In this document: piece after piece, positions 18,046 through 26,763 of the stretch
Position numbering within the stretch: the first letter of the stretch is position 1
How the letters are laid out: every line of letters starts with the position of its first letter
Program-made: the position numbers and the translations under genes
Notes under the pieces: model-generated
Databases searched by the model: none
The model's input: the letters and a program-made list of their open reading frames with translations, nothing else
What the model was told of the DNA's origin: nothing
NCBI RefSeq assembly: GCF_014621695.1
Contig: NZ_CP061281.1
Span: forward strand, 3,286,001-3,350,000
DNA: 64,000 nucleotides
Direction of reading: 5' to 3'
From: Streptomyces xanthii
Lineage (GTDB): Bacteria; Actinomycetota; Actinomycetes; Streptomycetales; Streptomycetaceae

Positions 18046-19464
18046 TCAGGAACCCGCGGTGGCCCGCTGTCGCCCCCGGGGCAGCAGGACTCCGGCCACC
18101 CCCGCGGTAGCGCAGAGCACCACCCCCGCCACCACCAAGCCCACCCGCATGCCACCGACCGAGAACCCGGCCGAACCCTCGGCGACCAGCGCCCCGAACA
18201 GAGCCACCGACAGGGCCCCGCCCGTCTGCCGCAGCGCGTTCAGCATTCCGGAAGCCGTTCCGACCCGCTCGCCCGGGACAGAGTCCATCAGCATCGCCGT
18301 CACCGCCGGGACGGCGAACGCCCCGCCCATCCCCGTCGGCACGAGCAACAGGAGCACCAGCCACAGCGGCGTCCCCTCCGCCAGCGGCAGCAGCGCGAAC
18401 ATGGCCAGGGCCAGCACCAGCGTGCCGGTCACGACGACCCGGCGCCGACCCATCCGCTCGGCGGCCCGCGGCGACACGAGGTTCGTGGCCGTGATGATCA
18501 CCGCCATCGGGACGAACATCAGGCCCGCCGCCGTCGCGGACATCCCGCGCAGCTGCTGGAGGTACAGGCCCAGCAGGAACACGACCCCGTAGAACCCGAG
18601 GTTGAGGGCGAAGCCGACCACCAGCGACACCGAGACCGTCCGCTGCCGCAGCATCCCGAGCGGCACCATCGGGGCCCGCTGCCGCCGCTCGGCGACGTAG
18701 AACCCGGCGCCGCTCACCACGGCGAGCGCGAGCGCCCCGAGCACCGGCGCCGAGGACCAGCCGCCGTGCCCGCCCTCGATCACGGCGAACGTCAGCCCCG
18801 CGAGCGCGAGCACGGCGGTGATCTGCCCGGGCAGGTCCAGCGGAGCGGCCCGCCGCGGCGAGCGCGCGACCTTCGTGAGCAGTGCCAGGATCGCCGCGCC
18901 GACCGGCAGGTTGAGGAAGAACACCGCGCGCCAGCCGACGTGTTCGGTCAGCACGCCGCCCAGGACGGGCCCGGCGGCCATGGACACCGAACCGCCGACC
19001 GTCCACAGCGCCACCGCCCGCGCCCTTCGCACCGGCTCCTCGTACGCCTGCCGGATCAGCGCCAGCGACGCCGGCATCAGGACGGCGGCCGCCCCGCCCT
19101 GCACGACCCGCGCCGCGACGAGCGCCCCGAGCCCGGGGGCGAGGGCGCAGGCCAGGGAGGCGACGGTGAACAGCGCGGTGCCCCAGGCGTAGGCGCGGCG
19201 CGCCCCGGTCCGGTCGCCGAGCGCGCCGGCCGACAGCATCAGCCCGGCGAACATCAGCGTGTACGCGTCCGCGACCCACTGCAGTCCCGTCATCCCGGTG
19301 TGCAGGGACTCCTGGATGCCGGGCAGCGCGATGTTCACGGCCGACACGTCGATGGTGATGACGGCGAAGCCGAGCAGCGCGGCGAGCAGAGCCGCGCCGC
19401 CGCCACGGCGGGTGTCCGCCACAGCCGTGGCCGCCGGGGCCTCGGTTCGGATGAGAGTGGTCAC
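18046..19464 (-). CDS. MFS drug-efflux transporter, DHA2 (14-helix) type
   Basis: This 472-aa protein has 14 predicted helices. DHA2 signatures include DVSAVNIALPGIQ near residue 40, LMLSAGALGDRTGARRAY, and motif C in the form GPVLGGVLTEHVGWRAVFF near residue 160. It probably exports antibiotics or other lipophilic compounds by proton antiport. The GTG at 19464 is preceded by AGGAGGA. It is divergent from a helix-turn-helix regulator, which probably controls it. Confidence 0.9.
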   Translation of the reverse strand: MTTLIRTEAPAATAVADTRRGGGAALLAALLGFAVITIDVSAVNIALPGIQESLHTGMTGLQWVADAYTLMFAGLMLSAGALGDRTGARRAYAWGTALFTVASLACALAPGLGALVAARVVQGGAAAVLMPASLALIRQAYEEPVRRARAVALWTVGGSVSMAAGPVLGGVLTEHVGWRAVFFLNLPVGAAILALLTKVARSPRRAAPLDLPGQITAVLALAGLTFAVIEGGHGGWSSAPVLGALALAVVSGAGFYVAERRQRAPMVPLGMLRQRTVSVSLVVGFALNLGFYGVVFLLGLYLQQLRGMSATAAGLMFVPMAVIITATNLVSPRAAERMGRRRVVVTGTLVLALAMFALLPLAEGTPLWLVLLLLVPTGMGGAFAVPAVTAMLMDSVPGERVGTASGMLNALRQTGGALSVALFGALVAEGSAGFSVGGMRVGLVVAGVVLCATAGVAGVLLPRGRQRATAGS

Positions 19465-19604
19465 GCGGTCCTCCTGGAACGGGCGTCGAAGTGCGGGTGG
19501 GCGGCGGGCCCGGGACGCGGACCTGTGCCGTGCACTCCCTGGGCCCGGCCCGCCGGCCACCCGCAACGCACTCCACTCTGGGGCCGTCCGCGCACGGGTG
19601 GCAG

Positions 19605-19632
19605 GCCGCGTTCCACCGGGGTGCCGCGTTCC
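19605..19632. promoter_or_regulatory. Direct repeats in the MFS/regulator divergent promoter
   Basis: GCCGCGTTCC occurs twice, at 19605-19614 and 19623-19632, with an 18-bp period in the 219-bp divergent intergenic region. It is a candidate operator for the adjacent regulator. No other evidence is available. Confidence 0.35.
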
Positions 19633-19683
19633 TGGCCCTGACACAGCCCCCCACCGAAGATCGCCGCCGGGGACAATGGACGT

Positions 19684-20523
19684 ATGGCTGAACACTCCGG
19701 CACCGAACTCGGCACGTACCTGCGCGCCCGCCGCGCCCTGGTCACCCCGGCCGACGTGGGCCTGCCCGCCGGCACGGGTCTGCGCCGCACCCCGGGCCTG
19801 CGCCGCGAGGAACTGGCGACGCTCGCCGGCGTCAGCGTCGACTACTACACGCGCCTGGAGCGCGGCCGTGAGACGAATCCGTCCAGCGCGGTCATCGACG
19901 CGATCGCCCGCGCGCTGCGGCTGTGCGGGGACGCGCACGTCCGCCTGCACGAGCTGGCCGAACTGGCCTCGGGGCGGTTCACCGAACCGCGGCCCACGAC
20001 GGACGACACCGTCCGCGAATCGGTGCACCAGATGCTGGAGGCGTTGCGGCCGATGCCCGCGTACGTCGTCAGCCGCTTCAACTACGTTCTCGCCGCGAAC
20101 CCGGGCGGCCGGCGCCTCCTGCCCGGCCTGTGGGACTGGCCCGCCGAGCAGCGCAACGTGACCCGGTACGTCTTCCTGCACCCCGCGGGACGGACCCTGT
20201 ACGTGCCCTGGGAGGAGACGGTCGCCCTGTCGGTGGCGCACCTGCGGGCGGTGGGCGGCGCGGACCCGGACGATCCGCGCCTGACCAACCTCGTCGGCGA
20301 ACTCCTCCTGAAGTCACCGGAGTTCGCGGAGATGTGGAACCGGTACGAGGTCCTGGAGCGCGGCGGCGGCACGAAGCACTTCGCCCACCCCCAGGTCGGC
20401 GACCTGACCCTGACCTACGAGATCATGCAGCTCTCCCGCACGGGCGGCCAGCGCCTGGTCGTCTACCAGGCCCCTGCGGGGAGCCCGGCGGAAGCGGCGG
20501 TGCTGAAGCTGGACGTCCCGTAA
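19684..20523 (+). CDS. Helix-turn-helix regulator with MmyB-like ligand domain
   Basis: This 279-aa protein has an N-terminal XRE helix-turn-helix (PGLRREELATLAGVSVDYYT near 38-57). The C-terminal MmyB-type domain runs about 105-275 (MPAYVVSRFNYVLAANPGGR) and resembles a PAS-like lipid-binding fold. This family is very numerous in Streptomyces and usually represses the divergent gene. Its divergent partner here is the DHA2 efflux pump, the likely target. Confidence 0.85.
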   Translation: MAEHSGTELGTYLRARRALVTPADVGLPAGTGLRRTPGLRREELATLAGVSVDYYTRLERGRETNPSSAVIDAIARALRLCGDAHVRLHELAELASGRFTEPRPTTDDTVRESVHQMLEALRPMPAYVVSRFNYVLAANPGGRRLLPGLWDWPAEQRNVTRYVFLHPAGRTLYVPWEETVALSVAHLRAVGGADPDDPRLTNLVGELLLKSPEFAEMWNRYEVLERGGGTKHFAHPQVGDLTLTYEIMQLSRTGGQRLVVYQAPAGSPAEAAVLKLDVP

Positions 20524-20534
20524 GGAGCGCGGGG

Positions 20535-20548
20535 CCCGGCGGGCCGGG
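20535..20548. terminator. Short hairpin between convergent genes
   Basis: CCCGGC and GCCGGG pair around GG in the 25-base gap between the regulator stop and the thiolase stop. It is a compact candidate bidirectional terminator without a T-run. Confidence 0.4.
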
Positions 20549-21880
20549 TCAGGCCCGCTCCAGGATCGCCGTGACCCCCTGGCCGCCCGCCGCGCAGATC
20601 GAGATCAGGCCGCGCCCCGAACCGCCCCGGTCCGCCAGCAGCTTGGCCAGTGTCGCCACGATCCGCGCACCGGTCGCCGCGAAGGGGTGTCCCGTGGCCA
20701 GGGAGGAGCCGGCCACGTTCAGCCGGTCCCGGTCGACGGGCCCGAGCCCCGCCTTCTCCCAGGCGGCGAGCGTCGCCAGCACCTGGGACGCGAACGCCTC
20801 GTGCACCTCGAAGAGGTCGAAGTCCTCGATCCCGAGACCGGCCCGCTCCAGCATCCGCGGCACCGCGTACGCGGGAGCCATGAGCAGCCCGTCGCCGCCC
20901 CCTCCGGTGACGTCACCGCCGACGCTGTGCTTTTTTGATTCGTCTCCGACAAAATCAACCGCCGCCGTCTCGTAGGCCGTCAGATAGGCCAGCGGTTCGA
21001 GCCCGCGCGCCGCCGCCCACTCCTCGCTCGCGAGCAGGACGACCGCCGCCCCGTCCGTCAGCGGCGTCGAGTTCCCCGCGGTCATGGTCGGCGACGGGTC
21101 CTTCACCCCGAACACGGGCTTCAGCGTGGCGAGTTTCTCGACGGTGGACCCGGGCCGCAGGTTCTGGTCGCGCTCGAGCCCGCGGAACGGGACGACGAGG
21201 TCGTCGAGCAGCCCGCGCTCGTACGCGGCGGCGAGCCGCTGGTGCGAGGCGGCGGCGAGTTCGTCCTGCGCGGCCCGGGTGACGCCCCATTCGCGTGCGG
21301 TGACGGCGGCGTGCTCACCCATCGAAAGTCCGGTGCGGGGCTCGGCGTTGCGCGGGATGTCGGGCACGAGGTGGCCGGGCCGGATCCGCGAGAGGGCCTT
21401 GAGGCGGGCGCCCGCGGACTTGGCGCGGCGCGCGGCCAGCAGGATCGTGCGCAGGTCGTCGTTGACGCCGAGCGGCGCGTCGCTGGCGGTGTCGGAACCG
21501 CCCGCGACGGCGCTGTCGAGCTGGCCGAGCGCGATCTTGTTGGCGGCGGCGATCACGGCCTGGAGCCCGGTCCCGCAGGCCTGCTGGATGTCGTACGCGG
21601 GTGTGCGCGCGTCGAGCCCCGAGCCGAGCACGGTCTCGCGTGCGAGGTTGAAGTCCCGGGCGTGCTTGAGGACGGCGCCGGCCACGAACTCCCCCACCGC
21701 GCCCGGCTCTTGCAGGTCGAAGCGGTCGACGAGTCCGTCGAGGGCGGCGGTGAGCATCTGCTGGTTGGACGCGGTCGCGTACGGGCCGTCCGAGCGGGCG
21801 AACGGGATCCGGCTGCCGCCGACGACGGCGACGCGGCGGGGGGCCGCGCCGAGGACGGGGACGTTCTTCGTGCGCACCAT
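20549..21880 (-). CDS. Acetyl-CoA C-acyltransferase (thiolase, FadA2/FadI-like)
   Basis: This 443-aa thiolase has the nucleophile C102 in QQACGTGLQ, the EVHEAFASQV motif, the histidine motif GHPFAATGAR and the C-terminal cysteine motif CAAGGQG. It cleaves or condenses 3-ketoacyl-CoA. The length exceeds typical FadA (about 390 aa) and fits the FadI/FadA2 type. It is divergent from a FabG4-like reductase and a MaoC hydratase. The same trio occurs in Mycobacterium tuberculosis as fadA2-fabG4-htdX. A shared promoter with a double GTAA-N2-TTAC palindrome suggests joint control. Confidence 0.9.
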   Translation of the reverse strand: MVRTKNVPVLGAAPRRVAVVGGSRIPFARSDGPYATASNQQMLTAALDGLVDRFDLQEPGAVGEFVAGAVLKHARDFNLARETVLGSGLDARTPAYDIQQACGTGLQAVIAAANKIALGQLDSAVAGGSDTASDAPLGVNDDLRTILLAARRAKSAGARLKALSRIRPGHLVPDIPRNAEPRTGLSMGEHAAVTAREWGVTRAAQDELAAASHQRLAAAYERGLLDDLVVPFRGLERDQNLRPGSTVEKLATLKPVFGVKDPSPTMTAGNSTPLTDGAAVVLLASEEWAAARGLEPLAYLTAYETAAVDFVGDESKKHSVGGDVTGGGGDGLLMAPAYAVPRMLERAGLGIEDFDLFEVHEAFASQVLATLAAWEKAGLGPVDRDRLNVAGSSLATGHPFAATGARIVATLAKLLADRGGSGRGLISICAAGGQGVTAILERA

Positions 21881-21920
21881 CTCGGCAGCTCCTGACCTCT
21901 CGACAAGTTCTGACTGTTGA

Positions 21921-21946
21921 GTAACCTTACTCCGAAGTAAATTTAC
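21921..21946. promoter_or_regulatory. Double GTAA-N2-TTAC palindrome in the fadA/fabG4 divergent promoter
   Basis: GTAACCTTAC (21921-21930) and GTAAATTTAC (21937-21946) are two copies of the same palindrome with a 16-bp period. They are the most AT-rich bases in the 88-bp gap between the thiolase and FabG4-like genes. Such paired palindromes suit a TetR-family dimer pair. The TetR gene at the end of this cluster is the obvious candidate. Confidence 0.65.
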
Positions 21947-21968
21947 GACCGAGCAGGGAGCTTGGACA

Positions 21969-23312
21969 ATGGCCGACCGCTATCTGAACTTCACCGGCAC
22001 GGCCCCCGGCCGCTTCCTGACCAAGCGCCTCGGCCTGCCCCAGCCCGCCCCGCTGCGCCGCTGGAGCCCCGAACACCCGGCGCTCGACGGCCCGTTGCTG
22101 CACTTCACCGCCGGCACCTCCGCCCACCACGAGGAACTGTCCGCCGTCCTCGCCCGCACCGGCCTCGACGTCCGCGGCTCCCTGTCCGGCGGCGCGGCCG
22201 ACCGGCCCGCCGCCATCGTCGTCGACGCCACCGCCGTCACCGGCCTCGACACCCTCGCCGAGGTGCACGCCGCCCTGCACCCCTGCGTGCGCTCCCTCGC
22301 CGCCGGCGGCCGCGTCGTCGTCCTCGGCGCCCGCCCCTCCGCCGACGACCACCACCAGGCCGCCGTCCAGCAGGGTCTGGAGGGATTCGTCCGCTCCCTC
22401 GGCAAGGAGATCGGCCGCGGCCGCACCGTCAACCTCGTCCGCCTGGACGGCGCCTCGCCCGAGGCCGCCGAATCCACCCTGCGCTTCCTGCTCTCGCCCC
22501 GCTCCGCCTACGTGAGCGGCCAGGTCGTCGAGATCGGCGCCCCGCAGGACCCCGTAGCCGCCCCCGAGAACTGGGACCGCCCGCTGGCCGGCCGGACGGC
22601 CCTGGTCACCGGCGCCGCCCGCGGCATCGGCGAGGCCGTCGCCGAGACCCTCGTCCGCGACGGCGCGCAGGTCGTCCTTCTCGACGTGCCGTCCGCCGAG
22701 GCCGACCTCAACCGGGTCGCCGAACGGCTCGGCGGGCGCGCCCTGCCGCTCGACATCACCGCCGACGACGCGGGCGAGCGCATCGCCGCCTTCACCGCCG
22801 AGCAGGGGCTCGACGTGCTCGTCCACAACGCCGGCATCACCCGCGACCGCCGGCTCGCCAACATGCCCGCCGAACGCTGGAGTTCGGTCCTCGACGTCAA
22901 CCTGGCCAGTGTCCTGACCACCACCGACGCCCTCCTCAAGACGGGCGCGATCCGGCGCGGCGGCAGCATCGTCACCACCGCCTCCATCGCCGGCATCGCA
23001 GGCAACACCGGCCAGACCAACTACGCGGCCAGCAAGGCCGGAATCATCGGCCTCGTCCGCTCCCTCGCCCCGCGCGCCCTCGCCGAGCACGGCGTGACCC
23101 TGAACGCGGTCGCCCCCGGCTTCATCGAGACCAAGATGACCGCGGCCGTCCCCCTCTTCATCCGCGAGGCCGGCCGCCGCATGAACTCCCTGGGCCAGGG
23201 CGGACTCCCCGTCGACGTGGCGGAGACGACCGCCTGGTTCGCCTCCCCCGCCTCCGGCGCGGTCAACGGCCAGATCGTGCGCGTCTGCGGCCAGAGCCTC
23301 CTCGGCGCCTGA
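21969..23312 (+). CDS. fabG4: High-molecular-weight 3-oxoacyl reductase (FabG4-like)
   Basis: This 447-aa protein has an N-terminal flavodoxin-like region (about 1-200) and a C-terminal short-chain dehydrogenase domain. The cofactor motif TGAARGIG is at 214-221, HNAG at 286-289, and the catalytic residues are N311, S339, Y352 and K356. This two-domain layout is that of actinobacterial FabG4, an NADH-preferring 3-oxoacyl-CoA reductase. The ATG at 21969 follows AGGGAG. MaoC hydratase lies 32 bases downstream. Confidence 0.9.
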   Translation: MADRYLNFTGTAPGRFLTKRLGLPQPAPLRRWSPEHPALDGPLLHFTAGTSAHHEELSAVLARTGLDVRGSLSGGAADRPAAIVVDATAVTGLDTLAEVHAALHPCVRSLAAGGRVVVLGARPSADDHHQAAVQQGLEGFVRSLGKEIGRGRTVNLVRLDGASPEAAESTLRFLLSPRSAYVSGQVVEIGAPQDPVAAPENWDRPLAGRTALVTGAARGIGEAVAETLVRDGAQVVLLDVPSAEADLNRVAERLGGRALPLDITADDAGERIAAFTAEQGLDVLVHNAGITRDRRLANMPAERWSSVLDVNLASVLTTTDALLKTGAIRRGGSIVTTASIAGIAGNTGQTNYAASKAGIIGLVRSLAPRALAEHGVTLNAVAPGFIETKMTAAVPLFIREAGRRMNSLGQGGLPVDVAETTAWFASPASGAVNGQIVRVCGQSLLGA

Positions 23313-23344
23313 CACCGCACGCCCCACCCGAACCAGGAGCCCCG

Positions 23345-24208
23345 ATGACCTCCGGCACCCCGCGCACCGTCACCCTCGACCGCGTCCCGTCCCTGCTCCC
23401 CCTGATGCTGCGCGGCGCCGCGCTCTCCCCGCTCAAGCGCCCCCGTCCCGGCGCCCCCGCCCCCACGACCCGCCTGACCGTCCCGGCCCTCCCCGTCGAC
23501 CAGGCCCACCTCACCGCGTACGAGCGGCTCTGCGGCTTCCCGACGGGCCCCGCCGGACTCCCGGTCACCTACCCGCACGTCCTCGGCTTCCCGCTCTCCA
23601 TGCGCCTGATGACCGACCGCGCGTTCCCGCTCCCGGTCCTCGGCCTCGTCCACACCACCCTCGAGATCACCCAGCACCACGACCTCTCCCCCACCGACCG
23701 GTACGACCTCACGGTGAAGATCCCCGAGCTGCGCCCGCACCGCCGCGGCACCGAAGCCCTCGTCGTCACCGAACTGACCGCGCACGGCGAGACCGTATGG
23801 ACCTCGACCAGCACCTACCTCGCCCGCCACACCACCACACCCCCGGCCTCCGCACCGGCCACTGAGCACGCGCCGCCGCTCCCCACCCTCACCGAGTGGC
23901 CCCTCCACGCCGACCTCGGCCGCCGCTACGCCGCCGTCTCCGGCGACCGCAACCCCATCCACCTGCACCCGCTGACCGCCCGAGTCCTCGGCTTCCCGCG
24001 CGCGATCGCCCACGGCATGTGGACGGCGGCCCGCTGCCTCGCCGAACACGGCGCCCGCGGACCGGTCCAGGTACGGGCCGCCTTCAAAGCCCCCGTCCTG
24101 CTCCCCGGCACGGTCGCCTACGCGGCGAAGGACGACACCTTCGCACTCCGCTCCGCGAAGAACGACCACCTCCACCTCACCGGCGAGGTCACTCCACTCG
24201 CGGTCTAG
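23345..24208 (+). CDS. MaoC-like 3-hydroxyacyl dehydratase (HtdX-like)
   Basis: This 287-aa double hot-dog protein has an N-terminal non-catalytic half and a C-terminal catalytic half. Hydratase 2 motif residues D201 and H206 lie in SGDRNPIHLHP, followed by GFPRAIAHGMW. It hydrates enoyl-CoA/ACP or dehydrates the 3-hydroxy form, between the reductase and thiolase steps encoded alongside. The order reductase-hydratase matches mycobacterial fabG4-htdX. Its last four bases overlap the convergent TetR gene. Confidence 0.88.
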   Translation: MTSGTPRTVTLDRVPSLLPLMLRGAALSPLKRPRPGAPAPTTRLTVPALPVDQAHLTAYERLCGFPTGPAGLPVTYPHVLGFPLSMRLMTDRAFPLPVLGLVHTTLEITQHHDLSPTDRYDLTVKIPELRPHRRGTEALVVTELTAHGETVWTSTSTYLARHTTTPPASAPATEHAPPLPTLTEWPLHADLGRRYAAVSGDRNPIHLHPLTARVLGFPRAIAHGMWTAARCLAEHGARGPVQVRAAFKAPVLLPGTVAYAAKDDTFALRSAKNDHLHLTGEVTPLAV

Positions 24209-24891
24209 GAGGCGTCCGGCACGGACCAGCGGGCGCCGGCCATCAGATTGCCGAGCCCGGCCCAGGCGAAGTTCATCATGGTCGCGGCGGCTTCCCGCGC
24301 CGAGACGGAGTCGTCCCCGTTCGCCCATCCGGCCAGCGCCTCCGCCGCCCCGACCAGCGCCTGCGCGAGTCCGGCGACCTCCCGCTCGGCGAGCTCGGGA
24401 TCGCCGTGCGCCTCCCGTGCCGCGGCCGCGATCAGGGACGTCACGAACGCGACGATCTCCTCGCGCATCGCCACGACCTCGGCGACGAACGGGTCCCCGC
24501 CCGACCGCGCCTGGCTGTGCAGCACCGCCCACCCGTCGGGGTGCTCGGCGGTGTGCGCGAAGAAGGCGGTCAGCCCGTCCCACAGCTGCCGGTCGGCCGG
24601 CACGTCGACCCGCACCCCGGCCCGCACGGCCGCGATGAGCGCCGCCGACTCCCGCCGGATGCAGGCGGTGAACAGGTCTTCCTTGGAGTTCAGATACAGG
24701 TACACCAGCGGCTTGGACACCCCGGCCAGCTCGGCGATCTCGTCCATCGACGCCGCCCGGTACCCGCGCTCCCCGAACACGCGCACCCCGGCGTCCATCA
24801 TCTGCCGCTCCCGCTCGGCCCGCGGCATCCGCTTCTGCCCCGTCCCCGCACCCCGTCGGCCGCCCACCCCGGTCACCTCTCCACCCCGCAC
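24205..24891 (-). CDS. TetR family transcriptional regulator
   Basis: This protein of about 228 aa has an N-terminal TetR helix-turn-helix (MDEIAELAGVSKPLVYLYLN) after a short basic head, and an all-helical ligand domain. Start choice is uncertain. The GTG at 24891 has GGAG nine bases upstream. A GTG at 24876 is also possible but its ribosome site is too close. It abuts the fabG4-maoC operon convergently. It is the best candidate to bind the GTAA-N2-TTAC sites and sense an acyl-CoA, by inference from context. Confidence 0.8.
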   Translation of the reverse strand: MRGGEVTGVGGRRGAGTGQKRMPRAERERQMMDAGVRVFGERGYRAASMDEIAELAGVSKPLVYLYLNSKEDLFTACIRRESAALIAAVRAGVRVDVPADRQLWDGLTAFFAHTAEHPDGWAVLHSQARSGGDPFVAEVVAMREEIVAFVTSLIAAAAREAHGDPELAEREVAGLAQALVGAAEALAGWANGDDSVSAREAAATMMNFAWAGLGNLMAGARWSVPDAS

Positions 24892-24933
24892 ATCCACGTT
24901 CTCCACCCGCCAGCCTACGTCCGCACATGACGG

Positions 24934-24970
24934 CGCCCCGCCCCGGAACCTGGGTTCCGGGAGCGGGGCG
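24934..24970 (-). terminator. Strong hairpin downstream of the symporter gene
   Basis: CGCCCCGCCCCGGAACC (24934-24950) pairs with the segment 24953-24970 over 17 bp with a one-base bulge and a two-base loop. It lies 20 bases beyond the symporter stop and just upstream of the TetR start. There is no T-run, as is common for Streptomyces terminators. Confidence 0.75.
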
Positions 24971-24989
24971 CGGTCGGTGGCGCGGTGCG

Positions 24990-26336
24990 TCAGGCGGCGG
25001 CCGTGACGGGCTCGGCCTGGTCCGTCTTGGTGTGCTCGTAGACCTCGATGTCGTCGTCGAAGCCGGACGCCTTGGCGTTGTCGTACTTCGTGCGGTCGAG
25101 GATCTTCTCGCGGGCCGAGACGATCACCGGGACGAGCGCCTGGCCGGCCACGTTCGTGGCGGTGCGCATCATGTCCAGGATCGGGTCGATCGCGAGGAGC
25201 AGGCCGACGCCCTCCATGGGCAGGCCCAGGGTGGAGAGGGTCAGGGTCAGCATCACGGTCGCGCCGGTGAGACCGGCGGTGGCGGCGGAGCCGATCACCG
25301 ACACGAACGCGATGAGCAGGTACTCCTTGATGCCCATCTGCACGTCGAAGATCTGGGCGACGAAGATCGCGGAGATCGCCGGGTAGATCGCGGCGCAGCC
25401 GTCCATCTTGGTGGTGGCGCCGAACGGCACGGCGAAGGAGGCGTAGTCCTTCGGGACACCGAGGCGGATCGCCGACTGCTGGGTGACCGGCATGGTGCCG
25501 ACCGAGGAGCGGGAGACGAAGGCCAGCTGGATGGCGGGCCAGGCGCCCTTGAAGAACTGCAGCGGGTTCAGCTTGGCGACGGTCGCGAGGAGCAGCGGGT
25601 AGACGCCGAAGAGGACCAGGGCGCAGCCGACGTAGATGTCGATGGTGAACGTCGCGTAGTTGCCGAGGAGGTCCCAGCCGTACTGGACGATGGCGTTGCC
25701 GATGAGGCCGGCGGAGCCGATCGGGGCGAGCAGGATGACCCACCACAGGGCCTTCTGCAGGAGCTCCAGGACGGACTCGGAGAGGTTGAGGATCGGCTGG
25801 GCCTTCGTGCCGATCTTCAGGATGGCGATGCCGGCGACGACGGCCATGAAGACGATCTGCAGCACGTTCAGCTCGGTGAACGGCGTGATGATGTCCGTCG
25901 GGATGATGCCCGTCAGGAAGTCGAGCCAGGAGCCGGCGTGGTCGGGCTTGGCGCCGTCGGCCGGGGTGAGGTCCGAGCCGTTGCCCGGGTTGGTCAGCAG
26001 GCCGATCGCGAGGCCGATGACGACCGCGATGAGCGAGGTGATCATGAACCAGAGCAGGGTGCGGGTCGCGAGGCGGGCCGCGTTGTTGACCTTGCGCAGG
26101 TTGGTGATGGACACCAGGATCGCGAAGAAGACGAGCGGGGCGACGGCCAGCTTGAGGAGCTGGACGAAGATGCCACCGACCTTGTCGAGCGTCGTGGCGA
26201 GCCACGAGACGTCGTAGGTGCGGGCGACCCAGCCGAGGATCAGGCCGACCACGAGGCCGAGCAGAACCTGGGCCCAGAACGGGATCGGTATGCGGAAGCC
26301 GCGCTTCTGTTCGACTTCAGGGGTGTTCGCGGACAC
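24990..26336 (-). CDS. Dicarboxylate/amino acid:cation symporter (DAACS family)
   Basis: This 448-aa membrane protein belongs to the GltP/DctA family, taking up glutamate, aspartate or C4-dicarboxylates with H+ or Na+. Family motifs are LAVAPLVFFAILVSI, the serine-rich reentrant motif VSRSSVGTMPVTQQ, FGATTKMDG and the C-terminal substrate segment MRTATNVAGQALVP. The C-terminal tail is acidic. The GTG at 26336 gives the normal start. Substrate choice between glutamate and dicarboxylate cannot be settled from the sequence alone. Confidence 0.9.
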   Translation of the reverse strand: MSANTPEVEQKRGFRIPIPFWAQVLLGLVVGLILGWVARTYDVSWLATTLDKVGGIFVQLLKLAVAPLVFFAILVSITNLRKVNNAARLATRTLLWFMITSLIAVVIGLAIGLLTNPGNGSDLTPADGAKPDHAGSWLDFLTGIIPTDIITPFTELNVLQIVFMAVVAGIAILKIGTKAQPILNLSESVLELLQKALWWVILLAPIGSAGLIGNAIVQYGWDLLGNYATFTIDIYVGCALVLFGVYPLLLATVAKLNPLQFFKGAWPAIQLAFVSRSSVGTMPVTQQSAIRLGVPKDYASFAVPFGATTKMDGCAAIYPAISAIFVAQIFDVQMGIKEYLLIAFVSVIGSAATAGLTGATVMLTLTLSTLGLPMEGVGLLLAIDPILDMMRTATNVAGQALVPVIVSAREKILDRTKYDNAKASGFDDDIEVYEHTKTDQAEPVTAAA

Positions 26337-26559
26337 GGAGGCACTCCAGTGATGACGCGGGGGGACAAGACGGGGACGTACTGGAGCGGCGACCGCGAGA
26401 CGGATCGGCGGCGCCGCTGCATGGGGAAGTTCGCGTCAGGCGCGACACGCCGCGGACATGCAGCGGCAGAGATCGACATGCAGGCGCGCCACGAGCGGGA
26501 CGCTCATGGCCGTTCGGTGCGCTGCGGATGTCTTCATGTCAGGAACGTTAACACCGCGT

Positions 26560-26586
26560 CTTTGGGAACATCAAAGGGTTTCTTTG
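26560..26586. promoter_or_regulatory. Alternating CTTTG/CAAAG half-sites upstream of the symporter
   Basis: CTTTG (26560-26564), CAAAG (26572-26576) and CTTTG (26582-26586) form two overlapping dyads with spacers of 7 and 5 bases. They lie in a locally AT-rich promoter region about 225 bases upstream of the symporter start. A candidate operator. Confidence 0.4.
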
Positions 26587-26642
26587 AGGTAACTTCACCC
26601 GTCCGACGGCTCGAAAGCCGCAAATGCCTTGAAAACGCAGGC

Positions 26643-26671
26643 GGCCCCGGCATCTGAGCGATGCCGGGGCC
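26643..26671 (-). terminator. Intrinsic terminator of the DUF4229 gene
   Basis: GGCCCCGGCATC and GATGCCGGGGCC pair perfectly (12 bp) around TGAGC. On the minus strand the hairpin is followed by GCCTGCGTTTT, giving a modest T-run about 95 bases after the DUF4229 stop. Confidence 0.7.
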
Positions 26672-26763
26672 CTACGAGGTGTGACGCAACTTACGTGGCG
26701 CTTACATCTGGATCATGTCCCGCGTCCACATCCTGGACGACCGGGCGCCGCGATCCTCGGCGA

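Larger units (their letters stand above)
26337..26763. other. Symporter promoter region and DUF4229-gene terminator region
   Basis: No gene is supported in these 427 bases. An AT-richer patch near 26540-26600 probably carries the symporter promoter and operator. A hairpin at 26643-26671 ends the upstream gene. The bases between show no further recognisable signal. Confidence 0.55.

Noticed and set aside
17399..19654. Minus-strand frame of about 750 codons over the tandem repeats and efflux gene
   Set aside because: It is produced by the repeats and runs in a shadow frame of the MFS gene.
20925..20945. A-run in the thiolase gene as a possible frameshift signal
   Set aside because: The thiolase reads through in one frame with all catalytic motifs, and the other frames give no product.
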